Shown here one piece after another: positions 8,447 through 17,585 of a stretch of 64,000 bases of DNA; position 1 is the stretch's first letter; each line of letters begins with the position of its first letter. Under the pieces are notes generated by a model. It was not told the DNA's origin. It searched no databases and was given only the letters and a program-made list of their open reading frames with translations. Position numbers and translations under genes: made by a program. Source of the DNA: UBA1361 sp041656375 (GTDB lineage Bacteria > Bacillota_I > Bacilli_A > RFN20 > CAG-826); the NCBI GenBank assembly GCA_964410505.1, contig CAYPGR010000001.1, forward strand, positions 62,001 to 126,000, given 5' to 3'.

Positions 8447-8734
8447 TTATTTCACCACCTTAGGAATGACAATGAAGGTATCCTTCATGTTCTTACTATT
8501 ACTTAATATTTCTTTAGTGGAATAAAGCGCTTCCGGTTCATCTTCCCGTAAAAAATCTCTTTCTTCTTTGATGGGGAAAAACATAGGAGCAACTTCATCA
8601 ACATGAGGGAGCGCTTCTAGTTTTTTGAATTGTTCAATGAAATACGAAAATTCTTCCATGAATTCTTTTTCTTCTTCTGGTGATAGCGAGATGAGAATCT
8701 CGCGGGCTAATTTCTTAATGTCTATCTTTTCCAT
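8447..8734 (-). CDS. gatC: Asp-tRNA(Asn)/Glu-tRNA(Gln) amidotransferase subunit C
   Basis: GatC is the small linker that wraps GatA and stabilises the GatCAB complex. The 95-residue protein has the usual pattern of a helical N-terminus (KLAREILISLSPEEEKEF), a central linker with LPHVDEVAPMF near residue 45, and a C-terminus ending FIVIPKVV. It sits first in gatC-gatA-gatB, 21 bases after ligA, and has a GAGGAAA ribosome binding site. Confidence 0.92.
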   Translation of the reverse strand: MEKIDIKKLAREILISLSPEEEKEFMEEFSYFIEQFKKLEALPHVDEVAPMFFPIKEERDFLREDEPEALYSTKEILSNSKNMKDTFIVIPKVVK

Positions 8735-8755
8735 AATTTCCTCGCATTTAATATA

Positions 8756-10747
8756 TCACTCTTTCGGGAGTAGGCCGACTAATTCTTCTTCATTTAATAT
8801 TTTAATATTAAGGTCCTGGGCTTTTGTCAGTTTCGAGCCCGCATCTTCACCGGCAACCACAAGACTTGTTTTCGCACTGACGGCACTTGACACTTTAGCA
8901 CCAAGGTTTTCTAAAATGGTCGTTAGTTCGTCCCGGGAAAATTGGCTAAACTTTCCGGTGATGACAATGGTCTTGCCGGAAAAGTAAGCGTCTTCTTTCG
9001 GGGCGGGCCCTAGATAGGTGGTATTTAAGCCAATCGCAATGAGCTCATTGATTAACGCTATATTTTCTTTTTCCATAAAGTAATTGACGATGGAAGTAGC
9101 GGCAACCGGACCAATATCTTTGATCGTTAAGAGTTCTTCTTTCGTCGCAGCCATTAAGGCGTCTAACGTTTTAAATTTCTCGGCTAATACTTTACTCGTC
9201 TTGGCACCAAGTTCTTTAATGCCGAGACCAAAGATCAATTTTTCGAGTGATTTCTTTTTGCTTGCTTCAATGGCATCAAGCAAGTTATCGATTGATTTTT
9301 CCCCAAAACCTTCTAAAGCAATTAAAACATCTCTTTTTTCATGTAGATAATAAATATCGGCAATAGTCTTAATGAGTTTCTCAGAAAAAAACAATTCCAC
9401 AATCCGTTCACCAAGGCCTTCAATATCCATCGCCCCACGGCTCGCAAAGTGAATGAGACCTTCTTCATGACGAGCAGGACATAGAGGATTTAAGCAAAAG
9501 TGAAGCGGATCTTTAAAGGTCAGCGGTTTTAAACAAACTGGACAATCTTGAATCATCTGGAAGTCTTTTTCTAATCCCGTTCGTTTATTCGGTACAACTC
9601 CTAGTACTTCCGGAATGATATCACCGGCTTTACGAATAAATACCCGATCACCAATTTTTAAATCACGGTCACGAATAAAAGGTTCATTATGGAGGGTGGC
9701 ATGTTTAATCTTTGAACCTGCCACAAAGACCGGTGTTAGCAGGGCATTGGGGGTGATTTTTCCTGTCCGACCAACCGTAAAGAAAATATCTTCTAGTGTC
9801 GTTTCGACTTCTAAAGGAGGAAATTTATATGCAATCGCCCAGCGGGGTGTCTTAGCGGTAAATCCTAACGTTTGATAAAGTGATAAATCGTCCACTTTAA
9901 TCACAATCCCATCAATCTCATAAGGGAAGGTGTGTCTTTTTTCTTTTAGTGATTCAATGTGCGCAATCACGGCATCAATACCGTCACACACGTGGGTCTG
10001 ATTATTGACCTTAAAGCCTTGTTTTCGGAGAAAGTTTAAAGCGTCTTGATGGGTGGTCACTCCGTAGTTTGACGCGTCGACCAGGTAATACCAAAACGCA
10101 TCAAGTTTACGGCTGGCGGCAATCTTTGAATCAAGTTGACGGATCGAACCTGCCGCGGCATTACGTGGGTTTGCAAACAGGGCTTCCCCACTTAATTCAC
10201 GTTCGGCATTGAGTGCTTCCCATGAGGCTTTTGGCATAAATACTTCGCCTCGGACTTCAAGCGCGAGAGGATTCTTTAACTTGAGTGGAATGCTTTTTAT
10301 TGTAACAATATTGGAGGTGACATCTTCACCTACAACGCCGTCACCACGGGTTGCTGCATATTTGATTTTGCCTTGCTCATAAACAGCACTCATGGCGAGA
10401 CCATCAATTTTTAGCTCAACAACATAAGTAATACGGTCTTTTTTTGTTGCCGCTCGGACTTTTCGATCAAAATCGAGAAGGTCATCCGCATTAAAGGCAT
10501 TGGCGAGTGAAAGCATCATGGCTTGGTGTGTTACTTTTTTAAAGTCTTCGGCAATAAAGCCACCCACTCTTTGCGAAGGACTTGTCTCATCAAATAATTC
10601 AGGATGTTCCATTTCAAGCGCAATTAATTCTTGCATTAAACTATCATAAGTCGCGTCGGATACCGTTGAAGCATTTAAAACATAGTACTCGTAATTATAT
10701 TGGTTGAGTAGATCTCTTAAATAAGAAATACGTGCTTGATAATCCAT
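8756..10747 (-). CDS. ligA: NAD-dependent DNA ligase LigA
   Basis: LigA seals nicks during replication and repair using NAD+. The 663-residue protein has the Ia domain at the N-terminus, the adenylation motif ELKIDG with the active-site lysine at 113, an OB fold, a four-cysteine zinc finger (CPVCLKPL...CLNPLCP near residues 400-420), helix-hairpin-helix repeats including GFGEKS and a C-terminal BRCT domain from about residue 585. It lies 8 bases after pcrA with a GGAGGA ribosome binding site. The pcrA-ligA order matches Bacillus. Confidence 0.97.
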   Translation of the reverse strand: MDYQARISYLRDLLNQYNYEYYVLNASTVSDATYDSLMQELIALEMEHPELFDETSPSQRVGGFIAEDFKKVTHQAMMLSLANAFNADDLLDFDRKVRAATKKDRITYVVELKIDGLAMSAVYEQGKIKYAATRGDGVVGEDVTSNIVTIKSIPLKLKNPLALEVRGEVFMPKASWEALNAERELSGEALFANPRNAAAGSIRQLDSKIAASRKLDAFWYYLVDASNYGVTTHQDALNFLRKQGFKVNNQTHVCDGIDAVIAHIESLKEKRHTFPYEIDGIVIKVDDLSLYQTLGFTAKTPRWAIAYKFPPLEVETTLEDIFFTVGRTGKITPNALLTPVFVAGSKIKHATLHNEPFIRDRDLKIGDRVFIRKAGDIIPEVLGVVPNKRTGLEKDFQMIQDCPVCLKPLTFKDPLHFCLNPLCPARHEEGLIHFASRGAMDIEGLGERIVELFFSEKLIKTIADIYYLHEKRDVLIALEGFGEKSIDNLLDAIEASKKKSLEKLIFGLGIKELGAKTSKVLAEKFKTLDALMAATKEELLTIKDIGPVAATSIVNYFMEKENIALINELIAIGLNTTYLGPAPKEDAYFSGKTIVITGKFSQFSRDELTTILENLGAKVSSAVSAKTSLVVAGEDAGSKLTKAQDLNIKILNEEELVGLLPKE

Positions 10748-10755
10748 GGTTCCTC

Positions 10756-12948
10756 CTATACTTTTTTGATCGCTTTATGGGTCGCAATTAATTTTTTTAT
10801 TTCTCCCGAATCAAACTTCACTTCAATAACGGTTTGGGCCGGGAAGATGGCAATCACCATGCCGGAACCAAAGGTTGTATGTTCAACAATATCATTGACA
10901 GCGTAAGGAAAGTCACTTGCATAATCAAAGCCAGAGTCTTTTTGATAACGGGGTGCATCGATTTGTTTATAGGGATGGGGTGGCCTGGTTGGGGTCCCAT
11001 ATTTTTCATGGTAAACCTTTGTGCGTGGGGGTTCTAGACCTGCTTCATTAATAAAACGGGATGCTCGACCGGTCGCCCCAATCGCAAAATTATATGAAGT
11101 ATTTGCGGTCACATATAGTTTTCTCTTTGCACGCGTAAAGGCCACATAACAAAGCCGACGTTCTTCTTCTTCCCCGGCGTGACCGGCTTCCATGATGGCC
11201 CGTTGATTGGGGAAAACACCTTCCATCATGCCTGCCACAAAGATATAATCATATTCGAGTCCCTTGGCCATATGAACCGTCATGAGGGTAATATATTCTC
11301 CTTCTTCGACATCATCTTGAGCACTATGAAGACTGGCGTTTTCTAAATAGTCACCGAAGGTCGCACTTGGATATTGGTTATTAAAGTCAACGATGTCCTC
11401 AATTAAGACATAAACGTTACCACGCATGACTTCTTGCTTTTCTTCATCTTTTTCTGTATCAATGAAGTCGAAATAACCGACTTCTTTCACATAATCACGG
11501 ATCACGGCCCCAAAGTTTAGGTTTTTATTATCAAGTTTGGCACGTGTTTCATCGATCACTTTTGTTAAATATTTGAGACTCTCAAGAGTTTTTACTGAAA
11601 GTTTTAAGTCATCCACAAAACGAATAGCTTGCAAGAGTGAATATTCATTTTCGAGGGCGGCGATTTTTAAGTTTTCGAGCGCCACATCGCCAACGCCACG
11701 GCGCGGCACATTAATAATGCGTTCAAAAGAGATATCATCACGTTCATTGAGGAGCAAGCGTAAGTAGGCGAGTACATCCTTAACTTCTCTTCGTTGGAAG
11801 AAGCGAATGCCACCATAAATCCGGTAATTAATCCCTTTATGAAGAAAATGTCTTTCAAAAGGTAATGTTAAATAGTTGGCTCTTAATAAAATAGCCACCT
11901 GACGAAATGAAAAATCGGGGACATTTAGTTTCATCGAAACAATTTGTTCGTAAATCCAGTTAACTTCGCCAACATCGCTATCGGCATAATTGACTAAGAC
12001 AGGATCTCCTTCTTGATTGGCTGTAAAAAGATCTTTAGGAACCCGGTTTTTATTGTGGGCAATGAGTGTATTTGCGGCGTTAAGAATTTGTTGGGTCGAT
12101 CGATAATTTTGATTCAAGACAATCGTTTTGGTCCCGGCAAAATCATGTTCAAGATTAATAATAATACGTTCATTAGCGCCCCGCCATGTATAGATTGTTT
12201 GATCAGGATCACCCACCACATAAAGGCCAGTTTGCTTCGCTAATAGTAAACGAATCAATTTATACTGAATATCATTTGTATCTTGAAACTCATCCACTAA
12301 GATATGATCATATCGACTTTGCCATTTTTGACGAATGGTCGGGTAATCTTCAAGGATCAGTAATGTTTTATTGATTAGGTCACTAAAATCAAGGCAACCC
12401 ATATCTTTAAGTCGCGTTTCATAGATTTGCCAAATCTTGACTAATTCTTCCTCGTTAACAAACCCGAAGGGGCGTACTTTATAGGTGAAGGCATCGAGCC
12501 CTTTTTCTTTTTGGGCACCAATAAAACTGATTGCTTCTTTACTGACGTCACCTCTTTTTTCATGTCCGCGTTCCACACAGATATTCCGAATGAGCGCCTT
12601 CGTATCTTCTTCGTCATAGATAATAAATCCTTGCGAGCGATTAAGAATTTTTATCTCTTCTCGTAAAAAACGCGCCCCGAAAGCGTGGAAAGTTGAAAGC
12701 TTGGTAGAAACACTATCGCGACCCAGTATTTTTTTTAATCGTATAACCATTTCTTCAGCTGCTTTATTCGTAAAGGTAAACCCAATAATGCGGTTTTCAG
12801 GAACCCCAATCTCTTCAATTAAATAAGCGATTCTTGTGGTTAAAACTCTTGTTTTGCCACTTCCAGCACCCGCAATTATACGGACAAACTGGTCACGCGT
12901 GGTGATGGCTTCTTTTTGTTTTTCATTTAAATTTTCATATAAGTTCAT
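10756..12948 (-). CDS. pcrA: ATP-dependent DNA helicase PcrA/UvrD
   Basis: PcrA is a 3'-5' superfamily 1 helicase for repair and plasmid or rolling-circle replication. The protein has Walker A GAGSGKT (about residue 30), motif II VDEFQDTN (about 220), motif III GDPDQTIYTWRG (about 250) and the C-terminal motif MTVHMAKGLEYDYIF, ending in a tudor-like tail (TFGSGMVIAIF). The open frame allows a start at 12957, but that ATG abuts a TATAAT box (12963-12958). The next ATG at 12948, reading MNLYENLNEKQ, is the likely start and would leave almost no 5' leader. No ribosome binding site is visible. Confidence 0.95.
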   Translation of the reverse strand: MNLYENLNEKQKEAITTRDQFVRIIAGAGSGKTRVLTTRIAYLIEEIGVPENRIIGFTFTNKAAEEMVIRLKKILGRDSVSTKLSTFHAFGARFLREEIKILNRSQGFIIYDEEDTKALIRNICVERGHEKRGDVSKEAISFIGAQKEKGLDAFTYKVRPFGFVNEEELVKIWQIYETRLKDMGCLDFSDLINKTLLILEDYPTIRQKWQSRYDHILVDEFQDTNDIQYKLIRLLLAKQTGLYVVGDPDQTIYTWRGANERIIINLEHDFAGTKTIVLNQNYRSTQQILNAANTLIAHNKNRVPKDLFTANQEGDPVLVNYADSDVGEVNWIYEQIVSMKLNVPDFSFRQVAILLRANYLTLPFERHFLHKGINYRIYGGIRFFQRREVKDVLAYLRLLLNERDDISFERIINVPRRGVGDVALENLKIAALENEYSLLQAIRFVDDLKLSVKTLESLKYLTKVIDETRAKLDNKNLNFGAVIRDYVKEVGYFDFIDTEKDEEKQEVMRGNVYVLIEDIVDFNNQYPSATFGDYLENASLHSAQDDVEEGEYITLMTVHMAKGLEYDYIFVAGMMEGVFPNQRAIMEAGHAGEEEERRLCYVAFTRAKRKLYVTANTSYNFAIGATGRASRFINEAGLEPPRTKVYHEKYGTPTRPPHPYKQIDAPRYQKDSGFDYASDFPYAVNDIVEHTTFGSGMVIAIFPAQTVIEVKFDSGEIKKLIATHKAIKKV

Positions 12949-12957
12949 ATCGAACAT

Positions 12958-12963
12958 ATTATA
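12958..12963 (-). promoter_or_regulatory. -10 box before pcrA
   Basis: A perfect TATAAT on the minus strand ends 9 bases before the preferred pcrA ATG (12948). No good -35 box was seen. It probably drives the whole pcrA-ligA-gatCAB-queT-tgt-queA-queH set. Confidence 0.55.
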
Positions 12964-13007
12964 TCATAATATGACCACTCCAGAGCCGGTATACTATGCG
13001 AGAACTA

Positions 13008-13016
13008 TGATAAAAT
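13008..13016 (+). promoter_or_regulatory. Extended -10 promoter before the 13023 gene
   Basis: The sequence TGATAAAAT fits an extended -10 element (TGn plus hexamer). Its last base is 6 bases before the ATG at 13023. No ribosome binding site lies between them, so the transcript is probably leaderless. Confidence 0.55.
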
Positions 13017-13022
13017 GACACT

Positions 13023-13928
13023 ATGAAACTACGGCATTTATCCCGCACCCATCAACTCGTATTGGTATCAATCATGGGGGCTATTAATGTGCTTTTCGCA
13101 TTGTTAAGCAGTTATTTGTTCACTTTCAGCTTATTGATTATGCTTTTTCTCCCGTTAGCTAGTGTGATTGTGGCTTTAAATGTTGACGTGCGTTATTACA
13201 TCGTTTATCTTATAGGAACTCTTTTTCTTGCGCTCATCATTAACCTTGCAAATATTGAAAATACCCTCTTCTTTTTACTCCCGATTTTGCTAAGTGGTTT
13301 AGCCTTTGGCCTCCTTATTAAACGCCAATGGCCGGATATCCTTATCCTTATTATTGTCAGCGGCGTCAACCTCGTTACCATGCTGATCACTATTCCTATC
13401 ATCAATCTTATTTATGCGATTGATTTCTTGAATGTTTTTGCGAGTTTTATTGGCTTTAGTGATCTTGAATTTGGGAAACTTATTTTACCTTCGATTCTCA
13501 CTTTATTAGCATTTATGCAAACATTATTAACCCTCATCATTATTCATAGTGACGCCCATTATTTTCAAATCGTCCTACGACTTAAACATTGGAAGTACGC
13601 GGTTTATATGAATGTAGTGATGCTTTTCATAACCGTTCTATTAAGCATTTATTCACCACCCCTTGCGCTCGCCCTTCTCTTCATTATCTGTTTATTATCA
13701 ACCTATGAACTGATCCAACTATACGCTGTGAACCGTCTCATCGGTTTACTAATTGCGGCTACTGCCTTTTCATTCCTTTTTATTGGCATTGCAGTATTTC
13801 GAACATTCAGCGACCTAAAACCATATTTTGGCGTCATAATTGCGGCCATTCCTATTGTGATAGCCGATTTTTTGTGGTTATATAATAGTAGTATTAAAAG
13901 CGAGGCACACGATGAAAGGATTATTTAA
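13023..13928 (+). CDS. Polytopic membrane protein of unknown function
   Basis: This 301-residue protein is hydrophobic over nearly its whole length, with about eight predicted membrane spans and short basic ends. No catalytic motif was recognised. The general look resembles YybS/DUF2232 proteins, but the better YybS candidate by synteny lies at 61821-62834. It is first in a three-gene overlapping cluster and overlaps the next gene by 17 bases. The ATG has no ribosome binding site and follows an extended -10 element by 6 bases. The function is unknown; the three genes probably form one envelope system. Confidence 0.75.
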   Translation: MKLRHLSRTHQLVLVSIMGAINVLFALLSSYLFTFSLLIMLFLPLASVIVALNVDVRYYIVYLIGTLFLALIINLANIENTLFFLLPILLSGLAFGLLIKRQWPDILILIIVSGVNLVTMLITIPIINLIYAIDFLNVFASFIGFSDLEFGKLILPSILTLLAFMQTLLTLIIIHSDAHYFQIVLRLKHWKYAVYMNVVMLFITVLLSIYSPPLALALLFIICLLSTYELIQLYAVNRLIGLLIAATAFSFLFIGIAVFRTFSDLKPYFGVIIAAIPIVIADFLWLYNSSIKSEAHDERII

Positions 13929-14322
13929 ACGACTCGGCCATGGATTTCTCTTTATCCTTGTTGTTCCATTTTGGATTATGACCTTTGTTTTGTTTAGTGT
14001 CTACGCGATTGTATCGTATATTTTCACTTTTTTCACCGCAATTCCCGCCTATTTCCGTGGTGAAAGTGTCTTCGGACCGAGCGAATTAGATATCGCTGCT
14101 AGCACCCGTTTAGCAGAACAAAAACTTCAAGCCCAAATGCCACCACCAGCCCCGATCGTTCAACCTTCAACAACCATTATTTTTAATGCACCACCCCCAC
14201 AAGGCCAAGCTGATCCACGGATTAATTATATTCAACAAGACGGAACGATTTACCGTCAAGTAACGGCGCAAGACGTTCAAAAAATACCAACTGATGTCAT
14301 TGTCGAAGAGGAAAAGAAATGA
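13912..14322 (+). CDS. Membrane-anchored protein with Pro-rich linker, unknown function
   Basis: This 136-residue protein has one long or two closely spaced hydrophobic segments at residues 10-48. A charged stretch follows, then a proline-rich linker (PPPAPIVQP and APPPQG, residues 76-102) and a hydrophilic C-terminus ending in a Glu/Lys-rich tail. No known domain was recognised. It overlaps both neighbours (17 and 4 bases), so the three genes are very likely translated from one mRNA. Confidence 0.72.
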   Translation: MKGLFKRLGHGFLFILVVPFWIMTFVLFSVYAIVSYIFTFFTAIPAYFRGESVFGPSELDIAASTRLAEQKLQAQMPPPAPIVQPSTTIIFNAPPPQGQADPRINYIQQDGTIYRQVTAQDVQKIPTDVIVEEEKK

Positions 14323-15023
14323 TCCCAATTTTAGTTAAACTAAGCGAAAACGAAAAACGATTTTTAGTCGTCCTCTTTTTTATTATCATTATTTTGCTTT
14401 ATGTTTTTGGTTTGATTTATGAAGCTGTTGTCAAATTCATGGCTCGTCAAGGTGAAGATATCGGACGCCTAATGGCTACTCAGGTCGATTCTGGATTTAT
14501 TTCGTCGCTTAATCAATTTAAGAAAAACGCCATGCGGAAGTCGCGGCTTGAATTTTATAAGCAATTTAGTAAAACATTTTTAGCAATTATTATCTGGTTT
14601 GCGATCTATGGCACAATCAGTATCTTTTATGGCCATTGGCTTAACCTTTTTGACCAAGCGGAAGAAGGCTTTACAACCCTTTTCTACACCTTTGATCTTG
14701 CTAACGTCCCGACGACAAAAATATTTGGTTTAACCATTATAAGTGATTTTCCACCCGTTGTTCACCAAGCTTTTTTCAGTGTTAAAGCGATCCCAAGTTA
14801 CTTTTTAGCGCTCTCCGGACTCATTATCGTAATCATCTTTGCGGTCCAAGTTCTTGGTTATCTTGCCCGCACCATCTTTGTGATGCAACATAGCAAAAAA
14901 ATGTTCACAAGAGATTTAAAAGAATATAAATTAAGTGACCTCAGTGCCGCCCCCGCAAGTCTTCAAGAAAGCGGCATTAATGTGCCCGAGAAAAAAGATA
15001 CAACCCCGGTTGTCCCTAAATAA
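14319..15023 (+). CDS. Membrane protein of unknown function
   Basis: This 234-residue protein has an N-terminal membrane span (residues 16-45), a short charged region, and two or three further spans (near 85-110, and 165-195). A polar C-terminal tail ends in Pro-Val-Val-Pro-Lys. No domain was recognised. It overlaps the preceding gene by four bases and ends tail to tail with the 48-residue gene on the other strand, overlapping it by 8 bases. Confidence 0.72.
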   Translation: MIPILVKLSENEKRFLVVLFFIIIILLYVFGLIYEAVVKFMARQGEDIGRLMATQVDSGFISSLNQFKKNAMRKSRLEFYKQFSKTFLAIIIWFAIYGTISIFYGHWLNLFDQAEEGFTTLFYTFDLANVPTTKIFGLTIISDFPPVVHQAFFSVKAIPSYFLALSGLIIVIIFAVQVLGYLARTIFVMQHSKKMFTRDLKEYKLSDLSAAPASLQESGINVPEKKDTTPVVPK

Positions 15024-15162
15024 GCATTAAGGCAATTTGAATGCCGATCACTGCAATTAAGACAAATATGGTGATGATCAAAACTAACTTACGTCGTTTA
15101 TAACCGCGTAAGTTTTTTTCTTCTTCCGTCAACGGCACATTTTGACCATATTTATTATTCAT
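15016..15162 (-). CDS. Small single-span membrane protein (48 residues)
   Basis: A complete frame from ATG (15162) to TAG encodes 48 residues. It has a charged N-terminal half (MNNKYGQNVPLTEEEKN, then GYKRRK) and one C-terminal membrane helix (LVLIITIFVLIAVIGIQIAL). The basic cluster before the helix predicts an N-in orientation. It starts 8 bases after the asnS stop with a weak AGGAA ribosome binding site, so it is probably in the asnS transcript. The coherent protein-like composition supports a real gene. The function is unknown. Confidence 0.68.
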   Translation of the reverse strand: MNNKYGQNVPLTEEEKNLRGYKRRKLVLIITIFVLIAVIGIQIALMLI

Positions 15163-15170
15163 ATTATTTC

Positions 15171-16538
15171 CTAGTATTTAATGGAACCAAATGCACGGGC
15201 ATAAGGTTGCACATCGCGAATATTGGTTACACCGGTCACATACATTAAGAGACGGTCAAAGCCAATCCCGAACCCGGAGTGTGGGGTTCCGCCATACTTT
15301 CTTAAATCTAAATACCATTCAAGATCTTCAAGGTTGCCCCCTTCGATCATTTTTTGTTTAAGTAATTCATAACGATCTTCCCGTTGTGAACCGCCGACAA
15401 GTTCGCCGACTCCTGGCACCAATAAGTCACAGGCAGCAACCGTTTTTAGGTCATCATTTAAACGCATGTAAAAGGCTTTAATTTCTTTTGGATAGTCTGT
15501 CACAAAGACGGGGCCATTCGTGTAAACTTCGCATAAATAGCGTTCATGTTCACTGGCCAGGTCCATGCCCCAAAAAATCTTGTCAAAGGAAAATTTCACC
15601 CCATTTTGTTGGGCTTTTAAAAGAATGTCAATCGCTTTTGTGTACGATAAACGCATTACTTTACTCCCGACTAAGACTTCAAGTCGGGCTTTCAATGTGG
15701 TGTCATAAAATTGATTAAAGAAATTAATTTCATCCGGACATTTGTTAAGTATATGCCGGACTGCGTATTTAATTGAATCTTCAATGACATCCATATTCCC
15801 ATTTAAATCTGTGAATGCCATTTCTGGTTCAATCATCCAGAACTCCGCGGCGTGACGGGTCGTATTACTCTCTTCTGCGCGGAAGGTCGGACCAAAGGTG
15901 TAGACTTTCCCGAAAGTGAGGGCAAACGGTTCAACGTGTAGTTGACCGGAAACAGTAAGTGATGCCTTCTTGCCAAAGAAATGGGTTGGGTTTTTATGGT
16001 CTGTGACTACGTCAAAGACGTTTCCTGCCCCTTCGGCATCGTTAGCGGTAATGATGGGAGTATGGACATAAATAAAACCATTCTCATTAAAATATTGGTG
16101 AATCGCAAAGGAAAGTTCACTCCGCACCCGGAAAAGCGCTGTATGCGTATTGGTCCGTGGTCGAAGGTGCGCAATCTCCCGTAAAAATTCTGGGGAATGG
16201 CGTTTCTTTTGTAAAGGATAATCTTCTGCAACATCACCAACAATTGTGACTTCAAGCGCGTGAATTTCAAAAGGTTGTTTCATTTCTGGGGTCAAGACAA
16301 CATGACCTACAACGGCAATGGCGGCACCCGTCCGAAGTTTATCAAGATCACCAAAGTTAGCAACTTTAGATTTTTCATAAACAATTTGCACACCTTTAAA
16401 AGCACTGCCATCACTAAATTCGATGAATCCGATCGTGCCGTTATTACGATTGGTTTTAACCCAACCTTTTAAGGTTACTTCTTGAACATCAAAATTTCCT
16501 GCGGCAAACATTTCATACAAGCTTTTTACATTTAACAT
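15171..16538 (-). CDS. asnS: Asparaginyl-tRNA synthetase
   Basis: AsnS charges tRNA(Asn). The 455-residue class IIb enzyme has an N-terminal OB-fold anticodon-binding domain (GWVKTNRNNGTIGFIEF near residue 25). The class II motif 2 is FRAEESNTTRHAAEFWMIEP, and motif 3 is GFGIGFDRLLMYVTG near the C-terminus. An AGAGGAA ribosome binding site precedes the ATG, and a TATAAT box at 16561-16566, immediately after the tsaD stop, may give it its own promoter. No T-box leader is present: only about 30 bases separate it from tsaD. Confidence 0.95.
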   Translation of the reverse strand: MLNVKSLYEMFAAGNFDVQEVTLKGWVKTNRNNGTIGFIEFSDGSAFKGVQIVYEKSKVANFGDLDKLRTGAAIAVVGHVVLTPEMKQPFEIHALEVTIVGDVAEDYPLQKKRHSPEFLREIAHLRPRTNTHTALFRVRSELSFAIHQYFNENGFIYVHTPIITANDAEGAGNVFDVVTDHKNPTHFFGKKASLTVSGQLHVEPFALTFGKVYTFGPTFRAEESNTTRHAAEFWMIEPEMAFTDLNGNMDVIEDSIKYAVRHILNKCPDEINFFNQFYDTTLKARLEVLVGSKVMRLSYTKAIDILLKAQQNGVKFSFDKIFWGMDLASEHERYLCEVYTNGPVFVTDYPKEIKAFYMRLNDDLKTVAACDLLVPGVGELVGGSQREDRYELLKQKMIEGGNLEDLEWYLDLRKYGGTPHSGFGIGFDRLLMYVTGVTNIRDVQPYARAFGSIKY

Positions 16539-16568
16539 ACGATTTCCTCTACACTTCCTTATTATATC

Positions 16569-17585
16569 TTAATACTGTCTAAAATCTTCGATTTCCCAGT
16601 TTGGATCAACCCCGAGGGAATGGGGGGCAAATAGTTGCTCATCAATGAGATAACTTGCTAATTTAGCAATCATCGCGGCTTGATCCGTGCAACACCACAT
16701 TGGTGGGATGGCCGCTTCAACGCCTAGAGGCGGGAATTTGGCGAGCACTTCACTTCTTAAGTAAGAGTTCGCACTTACACCACCTGCGATCACGACTTGT
16801 TTAACACCATAGTCCTGCGCTGCCTTTAATCCTTTTTCAACAATCGCATCGATGGCCACTTTTTGGAAAGAGGCACAAAGATCAGGGACATTGATTGCTT
16901 CACCCCGTTGTTTCGCGTTGCTCACTAAATTAATAACATGGGTTTTTAAACCACTAAAAGAAAAATCATAACCGACACAAAGGGCCGGACTTGGGAGTTT
17001 GTAAGTGGGTTCGCCCACTTTTGAAAGACGATCAATGGGAATGCCACCGGGGTAACCTAAATCAAGAATACGAGCGACTTTATCGTAACATTCACCAATC
17101 GCATCATCTTTTGTCTCACCAATCGTTTTAAAGGATAAATGTTGATCCATAATGACAAATTCGGTATTACCGCCACTCACCACAATCGCAAGACATGGAA
17201 ACTTTAAGGGGGTGACAAACTCAGCTGCATAAATATGGGCAGCCAAATGATGAACAGGAACGAGGGGTTTATTATAAATTAGGGCGAGCGTTTTGGCGGC
17301 TTGCATCCCGACGTGAAGGGCACCGATAAGGCCGGGACCTCTGGTTACGGCAAAATAATCAACTTCATCAAGTTGCACATTGGCGGTTTTAAGCGCAGTG
17401 TCTAAGGTATATACAATATTTTCGGTATGAAGGCGGGAAGCAATTTCCGGCATGACACCACCATATTTTTGGTGCATAGCGATTTGACTGCTGACTGCAT
17501 TACTTAAAAGGGTCGTGCCTCTTGTAATGGCAACTGCCGTTTCGTCACAACTTGATTCAATTGCTAAAATAACACGTTCACTCAT
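16569..17585 (-). CDS. tsaD: tRNA N6-adenosine threonylcarbamoyltransferase TsaD
   Basis: TsaD transfers threonylcarbamoyl from TC-AMP to A37 of ANN-decoding tRNAs, working with TsaB and TsaE. The 338-residue protein begins with the ASKHA signature LAIESSCDETAVAI and carries the metal-binding His pair in VPVHHLAAHIYA near residue 110. The VSGGNTEFV and AGGVSANSYLR nucleotide-binding segments are also present. It overlaps rimI by four bases. Confidence 0.96.
   Translation of the reverse strand: MSERVILAIESSCDETAVAITRGTTLLSNAVSSQIAMHQKYGGVMPEIASRLHTENIVYTLDTALKTANVQLDEVDYFAVTRGPGLIGALHVGMQAAKTLALIYNKPLVPVHHLAAHIYAAEFVTPLKFPCLAIVVSGGNTEFVIMDQHLSFKTIGETKDDAIGECYDKVARILDLGYPGGIPIDRLSKVGEPTYKLPSPALCVGYDFSFSGLKTHVINLVSNAKQRGEAINVPDLCASFQKVAIDAIVEKGLKAAQDYGVKQVVIAGGVSANSYLRSEVLAKFPPLGVEAAIPPMWCCTDQAAMIAKLASYLIDEQLFAPHSLGVDPNWEIEDFRQY

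Noticed and set aside
12013..12374. Plus-strand frames inside pcrA
   Set aside because: They lie antisense to conserved helicase motifs and have no recognisable composition.
16539..16568. T-box leader upstream of asnS
   Set aside because: Only 30 bases separate asnS from tsaD, too short for a T-box, and no T-box core sequence is present.
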